DNA from: JAMXLO01 sp963749575
GTDB lineage: Bacteria > Pseudomonadota > Alphaproteobacteria > Acetobacterales > Acetobacteraceae
Reading direction: 5' to 3'
Length of the DNA stretch: 64,000 nucleotides
NCBI GenBank assembly: GCA_963749575.1
Contig: CAVVNM010000014.1
Location: 1 to 64,000, forward strand
Shown: positions 45,909-55,455 of the stretch, one piece after another
How positions within the stretch are numbered: position 1 is the stretch's first letter
How the letters are laid out: each line of letters begins with the position of its first letter
The notes under the pieces: model-generated
Database searches by the model: none
What the model saw: the letters and a program-made list of their open reading frames with translations, nothing else
What the model was told of the DNA's origin: nothing
Program-made: the position numbers and the translations under genes

Positions 45909-47618
45909 ATGGCAGCAGAGTTCGATCTGATCATCCGCGGCGGCACTGTCGTTGACGGCACCGGGCGCGCGCCGATCGAGGCCGATGTCGGCATCAAGGG
46001 CAACCGCATCGCCGCCATCGCCACACTCGCAAACAACGGCGCCGAGGAGATCGACGCCAAGGGCAAGCTGGTCACGCCGGGCTTTGTCGACATCCACACC
46101 CACTACGACGGTCAGGCGGTATGGGACACTCGCATGACGCCGTCCTCGATGCATGGTGTCACCACCGCGGTGATGGGCAATTGCGGCGTCGGCTTCGCGC
46201 CCTGCAAGCCCGCCGACCGCGAGAAGCTGGTGGAACTGATGGAAGGCGTCGAGGACATCCCCGGCGCCGTCATGCACGAAGGCCTGAAGTGGGAATGGGA
46301 GTCGTTCGCCGAGTACCTCGCGGCGCTGGAACGCCGCAACCGCGACATCGACCTGTGCGCACTGCTGCCGCACGCCGCGGTGCGCGTGTTCGTGATGGGC
46401 GAGCGCGCGATCGCTCTGGAGAATGCCAACCAGGCCGACATCGCGCAGATGCGCGAGATCGCCGCCGATGCGATGCGCGCGGGCGCGTTCGGTTTTTCCA
46501 CCTCGCGCAGCCTGAGCCACAAGACCCTGAGCGGCGATCCGACGCCGACGCTGCGCGCGCAGGAGGACGAGCTGACCGGCATCGCGATGGGCATGCGCGA
46601 CGCGGGCTCCGGCTTCCTGGAGATCGTGTCGGAATGGGCACCGGATCCCAAGGCGGAGTTCGACATGCTGCGCCGCGTGGTGGAGCGCTGTGGCCGGCCC
46701 TGCGTGTTCACCCTGACCCAGCGCCATTCGCGGCCGACGGTGTGGCGCGACCTGCTCGGCTATGCCGATGCGGCGATCGCTGCCGGCGTGCCGATCCGTC
46801 CGGTGGTGGCGCCGCGGGCGATCGGCATTCTGATGGGATTGGAGGGCAGCCAGAATCCGTTCTCCGGCACGCCGTCGTACAAGGCAATTGCCCATCTGCC
46901 GCTGGCGGAGCGCGTGCGGCGGATGCGCGATCCAGAGTTCCGCCGGCAGATGCTGTCCGAGGACCCGAAGAAGGAAAGCACCTTCGTGCTGATCAATCGG
47001 GTCTCCTACGCGCAGATGTTCCATTTCGGTAATCCGCCGAACTACCAGCCGCGGCGCGAGGATTCGTTCACCGCGATCGCCGAACGTGAAGGGCGGCGGC
47101 CGGAGGAGGTCGCCTATGACGCGCTGCTGGAAGACGACGGCCACGCGTTCATCTACATGCCACTCGGCGGCTATGCCGACTATGACTTCTCGGTGAGCGA
47201 GACGACGCTGGCGGATCGCAACACCATCATGGGTCTGGGTGACGGCGGCGCGCATGTCGCGTTCATTCTGGACGCAGGATATCAGACCTGGCTGCTGACC
47301 CACTGGGGTCGCACGACGAAGCGGTGGGAGATGCCGGAACTGATCCGTCGGGTCACGTCCGACACCGCCCATGCCGCGGGGCTGCACGATCGCGGCGTGC
47401 TTGCGGTCGGCAAGAAGGCCGATGTCAACGTGATCGACTGGGACCGGTTGGGCTGTGACAAGCCGTACGTCGTGCATGATCTGCCGGCCGGCGGGAAGCG
47501 GCTGATGCAGAAGGTGCACGGCTACGACGCGACCATCGTGTCCGGGTGTGTGACCTACCGCGATGGCGAGCCGACCGGCGAGTTGCCGGGCCGGCTGGTG
47601 CGCGGGCAGCAGGCCTAG
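45909..47618 (+). CDS. N-acyl-D-amino-acid deacylase family amidohydrolase
   Basis: A 569-residue zinc amidohydrolase of the D-aminoacylase group, releasing D-amino acids from N-acyl derivatives. The metal motif VDIHTHYDGQAVWD is near residue 60, and the MGNCGVGFAPCKP segment contains the cysteine metal ligand typical of these enzymes. It closes with ADVNVIDWDRL and a GRLVRG tail of the composite beta domain. ATG 45909 (MAAEFDLIIRGGTVVDG) is chosen because homology starts there; the frame extends further upstream. Its stop shares a CTAG with the stop of the convergent SDR gene. Confidence 0.9.
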   Translation: MAAEFDLIIRGGTVVDGTGRAPIEADVGIKGNRIAAIATLANNGAEEIDAKGKLVTPGFVDIHTHYDGQAVWDTRMTPSSMHGVTTAVMGNCGVGFAPCKPADREKLVELMEGVEDIPGAVMHEGLKWEWESFAEYLAALERRNRDIDLCALLPHAAVRVFVMGERAIALENANQADIAQMREIAADAMRAGAFGFSTSRSLSHKTLSGDPTPTLRAQEDELTGIAMGMRDAGSGFLEIVSEWAPDPKAEFDMLRRVVERCGRPCVFTLTQRHSRPTVWRDLLGYADAAIAAGVPIRPVVAPRAIGILMGLEGSQNPFSGTPSYKAIAHLPLAERVRRMRDPEFRRQMLSEDPKKESTFVLINRVSYAQMFHFGNPPNYQPRREDSFTAIAEREGRRPEEVAYDALLEDDGHAFIYMPLGGYADYDFSVSETTLADRNTIMGLGDGGAHVAFILDAGYQTWLLTHWGRTTKRWEMPELIRRVTSDTAHAAGLHDRGVLAVGKKADVNVIDWDRLGCDKPYVVHDLPAGGKRLMQKVHGYDATIVSGCVTYRDGEPTGELPGRLVRGQQA

Positions 47619-48355
47619 AGCAGCGATCCGCCTTCGACCAGCAGAATACTCCCGGTGGTCGCCGTCATCAGCGTGACGGCGGCCAGCACCGTCTGCGCCA
47701 CCTCATCGGCCCGAACCACGCGCTTGAGCGGCGTGCGCTGTGCCGCACGCTCCACCATCTCGGTGCTACGCCCCGGCACAAAGCCGGTGTCCACCGCGCC
47801 AGGCGAGACCGACAGCACCCGGATGTTCGGTCCCAGCACGCGTGCCAATGACCTGGTCATCGCGTCGATCGCCGCCTTCGAGCCGCCATAGGCGATGTTG
47901 CTGCCGCCGCCGGAGATTGCAGCGCCGGACGAGATGTTGACGATCACCGCATCGTCCGAGCGCCGCAGCAGCGGCACGAAGGCACGGATGGTGGCGAACG
48001 GCCCACGCACATTGGCGACGAAGATCGCATCGATCAGTTGGTCGGTCAGCGCTTCAAGATCGGCGTGCGGAATCATGCGCGTGAAGCCTGCCGAGTTCAC
48101 CAGCACGTCACAGCGTCCGTAGTCGCGCTCCACCATTGCCGCGACGTCGCGCAGCACGGCACTGTCCTCCATCGGCATGTGCGCCGTCCGATGACCACTG
48201 CCCGGCAGGCCTGCCACAACCTGCTCCGCCTCGGCCGCACGGCTGTTGTAGCCGACCACCACCCGGCACCCGGCTTCGGCGAAACAGCGCGCAGTGGCGG
48301 AACCGATGCCGCCGCTCGCACCGGTGACGACGGCGACCTTGCCGTGCAGGTTCAT
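47615..48355 (-). CDS. Short-chain dehydrogenase/reductase
   Basis: A classical SDR of 246 residues. The cofactor motif TGASGGIG is at about residues 12-19, NSAG in VLVNSAGFTRM, and the catalytic set is Ser in NISSGAAISG, then YGGSK (Tyr and Lys). The arginine-free GYNSRAAEAE after strand 2 suggests NADP(H). ATG 48355 opens MNLHGKVAVVTG. It lies 10 bases after a second SDR on the same strand. The substrate is unknown. Confidence 0.9.
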   Translation of the reverse strand: MNLHGKVAVVTGASGGIGSATARCFAEAGCRVVVGYNSRAAEAEQVVAGLPGSGHRTAHMPMEDSAVLRDVAAMVERDYGRCDVLVNSAGFTRMIPHADLEALTDQLIDAIFVANVRGPFATIRAFVPLLRRSDDAVIVNISSGAAISGGGSNIAYGGSKAAIDAMTRSLARVLGPNIRVLSVSPGAVDTGFVPGRSTEMVERAAQRTPLKRVVRADEVAQTVLAAVTLMTATTGSILLVEGGSLL

Positions 48356-48365
48356 GCAGAACTCC

Positions 48366-49148
48366 TCAGAACATCGGGCCGCGATTGGCGGCACCGCCGT
48401 CGATGGTGATGATCGTTCCGCTGGTATAGGCCGACCGGTCCGACGCGAGGAAGGCCACCATCCAGCCGATCTCCTCCGACGTGCCGGCGCGACCGAATGG
48501 CAGCGGCTTCATCAGTTCCTCCCAGCGGGTGGCATCGCCCAGCCGATCCTGCGCGCGCTGCTGCATGATGGTCACCAGCCGATCGGTGGCAATCGCGCCA
48601 GGGTTGATCCCGACAACGCGCAGGTTGTCGGCGGACGCGGCGCCGCCCAGTGTCCTGGTGAATGCCATCAATCCCGCATTGCCGGTGGAACCGGCGATGT
48701 AGCCGGCATCCATCCGCTCGCCGGCCATGCCGAGAATGTTGACGATCACACCGCGGCCACGCTGCTTCATCAGCGCGTAGTAGCGGCGGCACATGTTGAT
48801 GTAGCCATACACCTTGAGATCCCACGCCTCGCGCCAACGCCGCTCGTCGATCTCCTGCAGGTTGCCGCCGGGAATCGCGCCGGCATTGTTCACCAGGATG
48901 TCGATGTCGGGATGCAGCACCGCCAGCCGGTCCACATTCGCGCTGTCGGAGATGTCGAACGCATGGACCTCCGCGCGCACGTTCCAGCGCGATGCGATGC
49001 TGTCGCGCACCGCCTCGAGGTCGGCCTGCGTGCGCGAGACCAGTATGACGTTGACGCCTTCCTCGGCCAGCACCTCGGCCGCACCGCGCCCGATGCCCTT
49101 CGATGCGCCGGTGATGAGCGCCGTCCTGCCACGCAAATTCAGATCCAT
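48366..49148 (-). CDS. Short-chain dehydrogenase/reductase
   Basis: A second SDR, 260 residues. TGASKGIG gives the nucleotide fold and NNAG sits in ILVNNAGAIPGG. The position normally held by the YxxxK pair reads AGSTGNAGLMAF, so the catalytic tyrosine and lysine are not in their canonical form. That departs from ordinary SDRs and fits a divergent or inactive member. ATG 49148 opens MDLNLRGRTALITG; an ATG four codons earlier is possible. Operonic with the downstream SDR. Confidence 0.87.
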   Translation of the reverse strand: MDLNLRGRTALITGASKGIGRGAAEVLAEEGVNVILVSRTQADLEAVRDSIASRWNVRAEVHAFDISDSANVDRLAVLHPDIDILVNNAGAIPGGNLQEIDERRWREAWDLKVYGYINMCRRYYALMKQRGRGVIVNILGMAGERMDAGYIAGSTGNAGLMAFTRTLGGAASADNLRVVGINPGAIATDRLVTIMQQRAQDRLGDATRWEELMKPLPFGRAGTSEEIGWMVAFLASDRSAYTSGTIITIDGGAANRGPMF

Positions 49149-49253
49149 CCCAGCCCCCATGTGCCATGCCGCGGCTTGTGGTAGCAGTCGGTTCCATGCC
49201 GGCACAACGACAGCTCGAGGTGTCCGACAGTGACCGCTGACACGGAGGATGCC

Positions 49254-49736
49254 ATGCCGCTGGACGCATATATGACCGTGAAGGGAAGGATCTCCGGAGA
49301 CATCAAGGGATCAGTGACCACACCGGGTCACCAGGACTCGATCAGAGTTGTTGCTGTCCAGCACGAAATCACCACCCCGCGAGATGCGCAATCGGGGCTG
49401 CCAACCGGCCGACGCCAGCACAAGCCGTTTGTGGTGACCAAGGAACTCGATAAGAGCTCGCCGATCTTGTACCGGATGCTTGCCACCAACGAGGGGATCA
49501 CCAGCGTGGTCGTCAAATTCATGGCGCCTGCCGCCCCCTCGGGTGCCGCGATCAACGATTATACCGTCACGCTGACCAATGCGAGCATCGCGGACATCAG
49601 CTTCGTCATGCCGAGTACGGTTGACCCGAACTCGTCCAAATCGCCGGAGCTCGACCGGGTTTCGTTCACCTACCAAAAGATCGAATGGACCTGGACAGCA
49701 GGCGACATCTCGGCAACCGACGACTGGCCGGCTTGA
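49254..49736 (+). CDS. hcp: Hcp-family type VI secretion tube protein (orphan)
   Basis: A 160-residue protein of the Hcp/DUF796 family, whose hexamers stack to form the type VI secretion tube. The N-terminus MPLDAYMTVKGRISGDIKG matches the Hcp strand pattern, followed by HKPFVVTKELDKSSPILYRML, the best conserved part of the family, and the terminal RVSFTYQKIEWTW. ATG 49254 has GGAGG six bases upstream. No other secretion gene is in the window, so this is an orphan copy like those that accompany effector islands or serve as secreted spares. Confidence 0.85.
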   Translation: MPLDAYMTVKGRISGDIKGSVTTPGHQDSIRVVAVQHEITTPRDAQSGLPTGRRQHKPFVVTKELDKSSPILYRMLATNEGITSVVVKFMAPAAPSGAAINDYTVTLTNASIADISFVMPSTVDPNSSKSPELDRVSFTYQKIEWTWTAGDISATDDWPA

Positions 49737-49745
49737 CCCCGGCGA

Positions 49746-50440
<695 letters not shown>

Positions 50441-50441
<1 letters not shown>

Positions 50442-51190
50442 CAGGCGAGGCCGCCAAGATACGCTCGCTGCACCTCGGCATCCGCCTTCACCTCGTCCGG
50501 CGAGCCGTCGGCGATGACAGCCCCCCGGTGCAGCACAGTGATCATCCGCGCAAGCCGGAACACCACCTCCATGTCGTGTTCCACCAGCAGCACGGTCATC
50601 ACGCCGTCCGACAGCAGGCCGGCGAGCGTTTCCACCGCCTGCTCCGTCTCCTCCACCGAAAGCCCCTGCGTCGGCTCGTCCAGCAGCAGCAGTCGCGGCT
50701 GCTGCGCCAGCGCCATCGCCACCTCCAGCAGTCGCTGGTCGCCATGCGACAGCAAACCCGCCGGGCGGGTCGCGACATGCGTCAGATCCAACCGTTCCAG
50801 CGCCGCATCGCCACGGCGCCCGGCATCACCGAACACCGCGCCACCGCCATAAGGCTGCCAGCGCCGCGCATGACGCGCCTGCGCCGCGAGGCGCGCGTTC
50901 TCGCGCGCGGTCATCTCGGGAAACAGCGCAGTGATCTGAAAGGTGCGCGAGACGCCGCGCTGACAGATGCTGTACGGCGACAGCCCGCTCAACGTCTCGT
51001 TGTCGAAGCGCACAGTGCCGGCCGACGCCTGCACCACCCCGGTGATCAGGTTGAACAGCGTCGATTTGCCGGCGCCGTTCGGACCGATCACCGCGCGCAC
51101 CTCGCCCGCCTCGACGCGCATCGTCACGCGATCGACCGCGATGATGCCGCCGAAGCGGCGCGTCAGCCCGTCCAGTTCAAGCAGCGCCAT
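50441..51190 (-). CDS. livG: Branched-chain amino acid ABC transporter ATPase LivG
   Basis: A 249-residue ATPase. Walker A GPNGAGKST, the LivG-specific GVSRTFQITALFPEMTARENA, a degenerate signature reading LLSHGDQRLLEVAMAL, and Walker B LLLLDEPTQGLS. ATG 51190 is chosen at MALLELDGLTRRFGG; it overlaps the livM 3' end by 28 bases. Confidence 0.93.
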
Positions 51191-52140
51191 CGGTCTCGTT
51201 TCGTGGTTGACGTCGCACCGGAGAAGACGCGCGTTGCCAGACCCCAGATGCCCTGTGGCGCGAACAATACGAACAGGATGAAGATCAGGCCGAACAACAG
51301 CGCCCAGGAATCGGTCCAGGAACTCAGCAGGTTCGACACCAGCATGAAGAACGCCGCACCGATGATCGGGCCGACCAGCGTGCCGGCACCGCCGATGATC
51401 ACCATGATCAGCACCTGGCCCGAGAACAGCCAGAACAGCAGTTCGGTGTTGGCGAAGCCGGCGAACGGTGCGTACAGCGCGCCGGCAAGGCCACCCAACG
51501 CGAATGCGATCGCCACCACGGCGATCTTGTAGCGGCGCGTGTTGTAGCCGAGTGATACGGTCTTCGCCTCGTTCTCGCGGATGCCGCGCAGCACCGCGCC
51601 GAATGGCGAACCCACCAGCGCGCGGCAGCACAGCAACGCGCCCAGCAGGAACCCAAGCACGAGATAATAGAACCCCAGCTTGCCGGCGAACCAGGTGATG
51701 CCGAACGGGCCGGGACTGCGCGGGATGCCCGCCAGGCCGTCGGATGCGCCGGTGACCGACGTCCACTTGAACGCCACCGCATAGAGCAGTTGCCCGAACG
51801 CCAGCGTCAGCATCGAGAACGACACACCGGAAGCAAGCGTGCACACCCAGGCGACGCCGATCGCCACGATGCCGCTGACCACCGCAGCGATCGGCACCGC
51901 CAACACCAGCGGGATCGTGGTGTGCAGCAGCAGGTTGCCGCACGTGTAGGCGCCGATCCCATAGGCGGCGGCGTGGCCGAACGACAGCAGCCGCGTGTAG
52001 CCCACCATCAGGTCGAGACTCATGGCGAACAGGCCGAGGATCAGCGCCTCGGTCAGCAGCGTCATCGCATAGGGCGGCAGGCCCGCCGGCGCGAGTGCGA
52101 GCAAGCCGGCAACTGCCGCAACCCCGCGCCAGAAGTTCAT
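51163..52140 (-). CDS. livM: Branched-chain amino acid ABC transporter permease LivM
   Basis: A 325-residue permease with about ten helices. SLDLMVGYTRLLSFGHAAAYGIGAY and the cytoplasmic loop GIRENEAKTVSLGYNTRRYK are family markers. Unlike the first operon, the permease here is separate from LivG. ATG 52140 overlaps the livH stop. Typical subunit for small amide, urea or amino-acid importers of this family. Confidence 0.92.
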   Translation of the reverse strand: MNFWRGVAAVAGLLALAPAGLPPYAMTLLTEALILGLFAMSLDLMVGYTRLLSFGHAAAYGIGAYTCGNLLLHTTIPLVLAVPIAAVVSGIVAIGVAWVCTLASGVSFSMLTLAFGQLLYAVAFKWTSVTGASDGLAGIPRSPGPFGITWFAGKLGFYYLVLGFLLGALLCCRALVGSPFGAVLRGIRENEAKTVSLGYNTRRYKIAVVAIAFALGGLAGALYAPFAGFANTELLFWLFSGQVLIMVIIGGAGTLVGPIIGAAFFMLVSNLLSSWTDSWALLFGLIFILFVLFAPQGIWGLATRVFSGATSTTKRDRWRCLNWTG

Positions 52141-53009
52141 CACGCTTCCTTGCCGAGCAGGCCGCCGGGACGCACCACAAGCACCGTCAGCATGACCAGA
52201 TACATCAGCGCCAAGGCAAGGTCCGGGAAGTAGTAGGTTCCGAACACCTGCACGAACGCCACCAGCAGCGCGCCGATCAGCGACCCGGCGAAGCTGCCCA
52301 TGCCGCCGATGATGACGATGACGAAGGTGTCGATCACCGCGTTCGGCGCCATGGCGAGCGAGGCGGTGACCAGCGGCGCGGCCAGCACGCCGCCGACGCC
52401 CGCCAGGCCGCAGCCGATGCCGAACACCGCCGAGCGCACCAGCCGCACATCGGTGCCCAGCGCGTGCACCATCTCGGCGTTCTGCGACGTGGCGCGGATC
52501 AGCAGGCCCAGCCGCGTGCGCTCGAGGAACTGCCAGATCGCGATCGCCACCACGATACCGGCGCCGACCAGGAACAGGCGGTAGATCGGGAACGGCTCGT
52601 CGAGAATGAACACGATGCCGGAAAGCGATTGCGGGGCAGGAACCTCCAGCGCGTTGACGCCCCAGATCAGGCGGATCGCCTCGCCCATGATCAGGGTGAG
52701 GCCGAAGGTCACCATCAGGAACGCGCTGTGGTCGCGGCGGTAGAGCCGGCGCAGGATGCCAAGTTCGAATGCCGCGCCGAGGCCGCCGACCACCAGTGGT
52801 GCGATGATCAGCGCGGCCCAGAAGTTGCCGGCGATCGCGACCGCGGAATAGCCGACATAGGCGCCCAGCATGAAGAACGCGCCGTGCGCGAAGTTCACGA
52901 TGCGCATGATGCCGAAGATCAGCGTCAGCCCCACGCCGAGAAAGAACAGCAATGCCGCCTGCGAGAGGGCGTTGAGGCACTGGGTGACGAGGAAGCCGAG
53001 GAAGTCCAT
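52140..53009 (-). CDS. livH: Branched-chain amino acid ABC transporter permease LivH
   Basis: A 289-residue permease with the LivH markers LTLIFGIMRIVNFAHGAFFMLGAY and, late, SFAGSLIGALLVAFVQVFG. It is intact and coupled to livM by ATGA. The 150-base spacer to the upstream binding-protein gene holds palindrome copy 2. Confidence 0.93.
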   Translation of the reverse strand: MDFLGFLVTQCLNALSQAALLFFLGVGLTLIFGIMRIVNFAHGAFFMLGAYVGYSAVAIAGNFWAALIIAPLVVGGLGAAFELGILRRLYRRDHSAFLMVTFGLTLIMGEAIRLIWGVNALEVPAPQSLSGIVFILDEPFPIYRLFLVGAGIVVAIAIWQFLERTRLGLLIRATSQNAEMVHALGTDVRLVRSAVFGIGCGLAGVGGVLAAPLVTASLAMAPNAVIDTFVIVIIGGMGSFAGSLIGALLVAFVQVFGTYYFPDLALALMYLVMLTVLVVRPGGLLGKEA

Positions 53010-53036
53010 CAGGATAGGGTGGGCGCGGAATACTCA

Positions 53037-53132
53037 CTCCCCCTCCCCTTGCGGGAGGGGGTTGGGGGGAGGGGGCCGTGGGGCTCTGTGCCGCCCCCTC
53101 CCCCCAACCCCCTCCCGCAGGGGGAGGGGGAG
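53037..53132. repeat. Dispersed G/C-rich palindrome, copy 2
   Basis: Arms 53037-53077 and 53093-53132 match copy 1 almost base for base; the loop (gtggggctctgtgcc) differs. It lies between the binding-protein gene (stop at 53163) and livH (start 53009), on a single transcript. A stable hairpin here would be expected to favour the upstream binding-protein message over the permease genes. Confidence 0.9.
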
Positions 53133-53162
53133 GTCCTTACACCTGCCGTCTGCATTCGCAGC

Positions 53163-54368
53163 TCAGCTGTCGAACGTCATCTGCCGGCACGCCGGCGTGA
53201 CCTCGTCGCCGGGATACGTCGCGATGATAACCGGCACCGGCGTCTTGGCGCCTTCCTGCTTCACCACCTTCACCATGTAGCCGCCTTGCACCGCCTGGTG
53301 ATCGCAGGCGCGGACCGCCACGTGGCCCTTGATCGAATCCACCGCCACCGTCTCCAGCGCCGGACGCAGCTTGTCGGCCTCGACGCTGCCGGCCTTCTCG
53401 ATGCCGGCCTGCAGGATCTGGCACGCCTGCCACTGCTCGCCCTCGAACACGTCGGGTTCGGCGCCGTATTCCTTGCGCCAGGCCGCCACGAACGCCTGGT
53501 TCGCCGGATTGTCGATGGTGAAGGTGTAGCGGGTGGACCCCACCAGCCCGATCGACGCATCGCCTACCGCGTGGATGCTGTTCAGATCGACGATCGAGGT
53601 GAGCAGTTGCACCTTGTCGGACAGCCGGTACTCGCGCGCCTGCGACAGGAACGCGTTGTTGTCTGCGCCCTGCATGACGATGAAGCACGCATCGGCGCCG
53701 GCCTGGCGGATCTTGGTGATGTAGGTGGAAAAGTCCTTGGTGCCGATCGGCGAGAATACCGCCCCCACAAAGTTCTTGTTCGCCTTCTTCACCTCGTCCT
53801 GGAACACGTCGATGCTGTTGTGTCCCCACGCGTAGTCCATGCCGATCGCGTAGAAATTCTTCATCTCGCCGCGACGCAGCCAAAGCGAGATCACCCGCGT
53901 CTCCATCGGCCCGGAGATGTTGGCGCGGAAGAAGTTCGGCACGAACGAAGACCCCGTCAGCCGCCCATCGCCATTGTCCGACGACACGAAGATCGCGTTC
54001 CACTCGGCAAGTTTCGGCACCACCGCCAGCGCCTCGGACGACAGCACCATGCCGAACAGCAGATGGCAGTCGTCGCGCTCCACCACGAGCTGCGCCTTGC
54101 GCACGCAGGTGGCGGGGTCGCCGGTGGTGTCCTCGACATGCAGCTCGATCGGCCGGCCAATCAGTCCGCCCCTGGCATTCACCTGTTTGGCCCAGAACTC
54201 CGCGCCGTGTCGCATCTGCTCGCCGATCTCGGCCGCCGGGCCGGTGAGCGCAAGCGGCATGCCGATCCGGATCGGCGTCTCGCCGCGTGCGTGGCGCAGC
54301 ACAGTGGGCGCGGCCACGGTCGCGAGCCCCACGCCCATCGCGGCGCGGCGCGTGAATGATTTTGTCAT
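53163..54368 (-). CDS. Branched-chain amino acid-type ABC transporter substrate-binding protein
   Basis: A 401-residue periplasmic type I binding protein heading the second liv operon. A leader with twin arginines (MTKSFTRRAAMGVG) is followed by IRIGMPLALTGPAAEIGEQMRHGAE. Other markers are GMVLSSEALAVVP and a VIATYPGDEVTPACRQM end. The group includes amide- and urea-type binding proteins (AmiC/UrtA-like), so the substrate may not be a branched-chain amino acid. ATG 54368 starts the leader. Confidence 0.9.
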   Translation of the reverse strand: MTKSFTRRAAMGVGLATVAAPTVLRHARGETPIRIGMPLALTGPAAEIGEQMRHGAEFWAKQVNARGGLIGRPIELHVEDTTGDPATCVRKAQLVVERDDCHLLFGMVLSSEALAVVPKLAEWNAIFVSSDNGDGRLTGSSFVPNFFRANISGPMETRVISLWLRRGEMKNFYAIGMDYAWGHNSIDVFQDEVKKANKNFVGAVFSPIGTKDFSTYITKIRQAGADACFIVMQGADNNAFLSQAREYRLSDKVQLLTSIVDLNSIHAVGDASIGLVGSTRYTFTIDNPANQAFVAAWRKEYGAEPDVFEGEQWQACQILQAGIEKAGSVEADKLRPALETVAVDSIKGHVAVRACDHQAVQGGYMVKVVKQEGAKTPVPVIIATYPGDEVTPACRQMTFDS

Positions 54369-54655
54369 TGCGTCCTCCCTGCACTCGTCGCTCGTCGGCA
54401 CAGTATCGTCGCGATGGCCGCGACGCTTCAACTCCCCTCGCCCGCGTCCGCCTCGCTCATGTCGTTGCTGCGTCGCGCTGCCGGCCACCGCGCAGGCGAC
54501 GGCATGACGGCGGTCGCAGCGCCGATGCCAAACTGGAATTGGTCCGCAGAATTTCAGCCACCGGTATTTCAGCCACCGATCGCTTTGTTTACTGTTTGTT
54601 CTCATCTCTCCGGTATCATGCCCCGACCGCATTCTCAGCCAGGGCGCCGACAGTC

Positions 54656-55435
54656 ATGGACATGCAGACCACACCGGACCACCCAATCGACCCAATCGGC
54701 CCAATCGACACCGGCCGCGCCGAGCCGGCCGCGCTCTCCCCGGTGTTGTCGCGCTGCCTGCACCGCGCGCTCGCCGCCGCCATACCGGCCGGTCCGGCCG
54801 ACAGCGAGGCAACCCGCGAGGAGAACCGGCAGGTCGCACTCCAGCTGTTCGACTCCTTCGCCCCGCGCGATCCGGCCGATGCCCTGCTCGCCGCCATCGC
54901 GGTCGCCGCCGCCCTCGCCGCGATGGACGGTTTCGCCCGTGGCGCCCGACCCGGCATCTCCGACCAGACCGCGGCCCGCCTGCGCAGCAGTGCTCTGGCC
55001 GCCGGCCGCACCTACGCCGCGACCCTGCGCGACCTCCGCAGGCGCCAGCCCGCCGCCGAGCCGCCCACGCCAGCCTCCGCCCCGACACCCAGGCCCGCGG
55101 CACCCAGGCCCGCCCCGACACCCAGGCCCGCCGCGCAGCCCGAGCCCGACGTGCCACCCGACGTGCCACCCGACGTGCCAGAGGTACCGCCGGGGTTCAT
55201 CGCACTGCGGCCGGGCGCGGTGCCGATCCCGGCGGTCGACACCTTCCAGCCGCGCGACCGGTTCGGCCAGCCGATCCCGGACTGGCGCACCGACCTGATG
55301 ACGCGGGCGCAGGTGCTCGCCTCGCTCACCGTGCCGCGCGATCCCAAGCTGGACGCCGCGGCGCTGGCCGAGGAGGAGGCGATGATTGCCGAGCAGGCCG
55401 CAATCGATGCGGCGGCGCGGGGCGGATCGGGCTGA
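54656..55435 (+). CDS. Unknown protein with proline-rich linker
   Basis: I do not recognise this 259-residue protein. Residues 25-125 are a helical, alanine-rich domain (LFDSFAPRDPADALLAAIAVAAAL). Residues 135-180 form a low-complexity PAPTPRPAA and triple DVPP linker. The last 80 residues include a second small domain (RPGAVPIPAVDTFQPRDRFGQPIPDWR). ATG 54656 follows weak ribosome-site sequence. It stands alone; the 287 bases before it (54369-54655) show no gene. Confidence 0.65.
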   Translation: MDMQTTPDHPIDPIGPIDTGRAEPAALSPVLSRCLHRALAAAIPAGPADSEATREENRQVALQLFDSFAPRDPADALLAAIAVAAALAAMDGFARGARPGISDQTAARLRSSALAAGRTYAATLRDLRRRQPAAEPPTPASAPTPRPAAPRPAPTPRPAAQPEPDVPPDVPPDVPEVPPGFIALRPGAVPIPAVDTFQPRDRFGQPIPDWRTDLMTRAQVLASLTVPRDPKLDAAALAEEEAMIAEQAAIDAAARGGSG

Positions 55436-55455
55436 GGCCCGGCGGGCGCGCCAGG

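Noticed and set aside
45678..47519. N-terminal extension of the cyclase frame by over 600 codons
   Set aside because: It runs antisense through the D-aminoacylase gene; cyclase homology begins only after 45677.
49254..49736. A type VI secretion gene cluster
   Set aside because: Only a lone Hcp is present; no sheath, baseplate, VgrG or ClpV gene occurs in the window.
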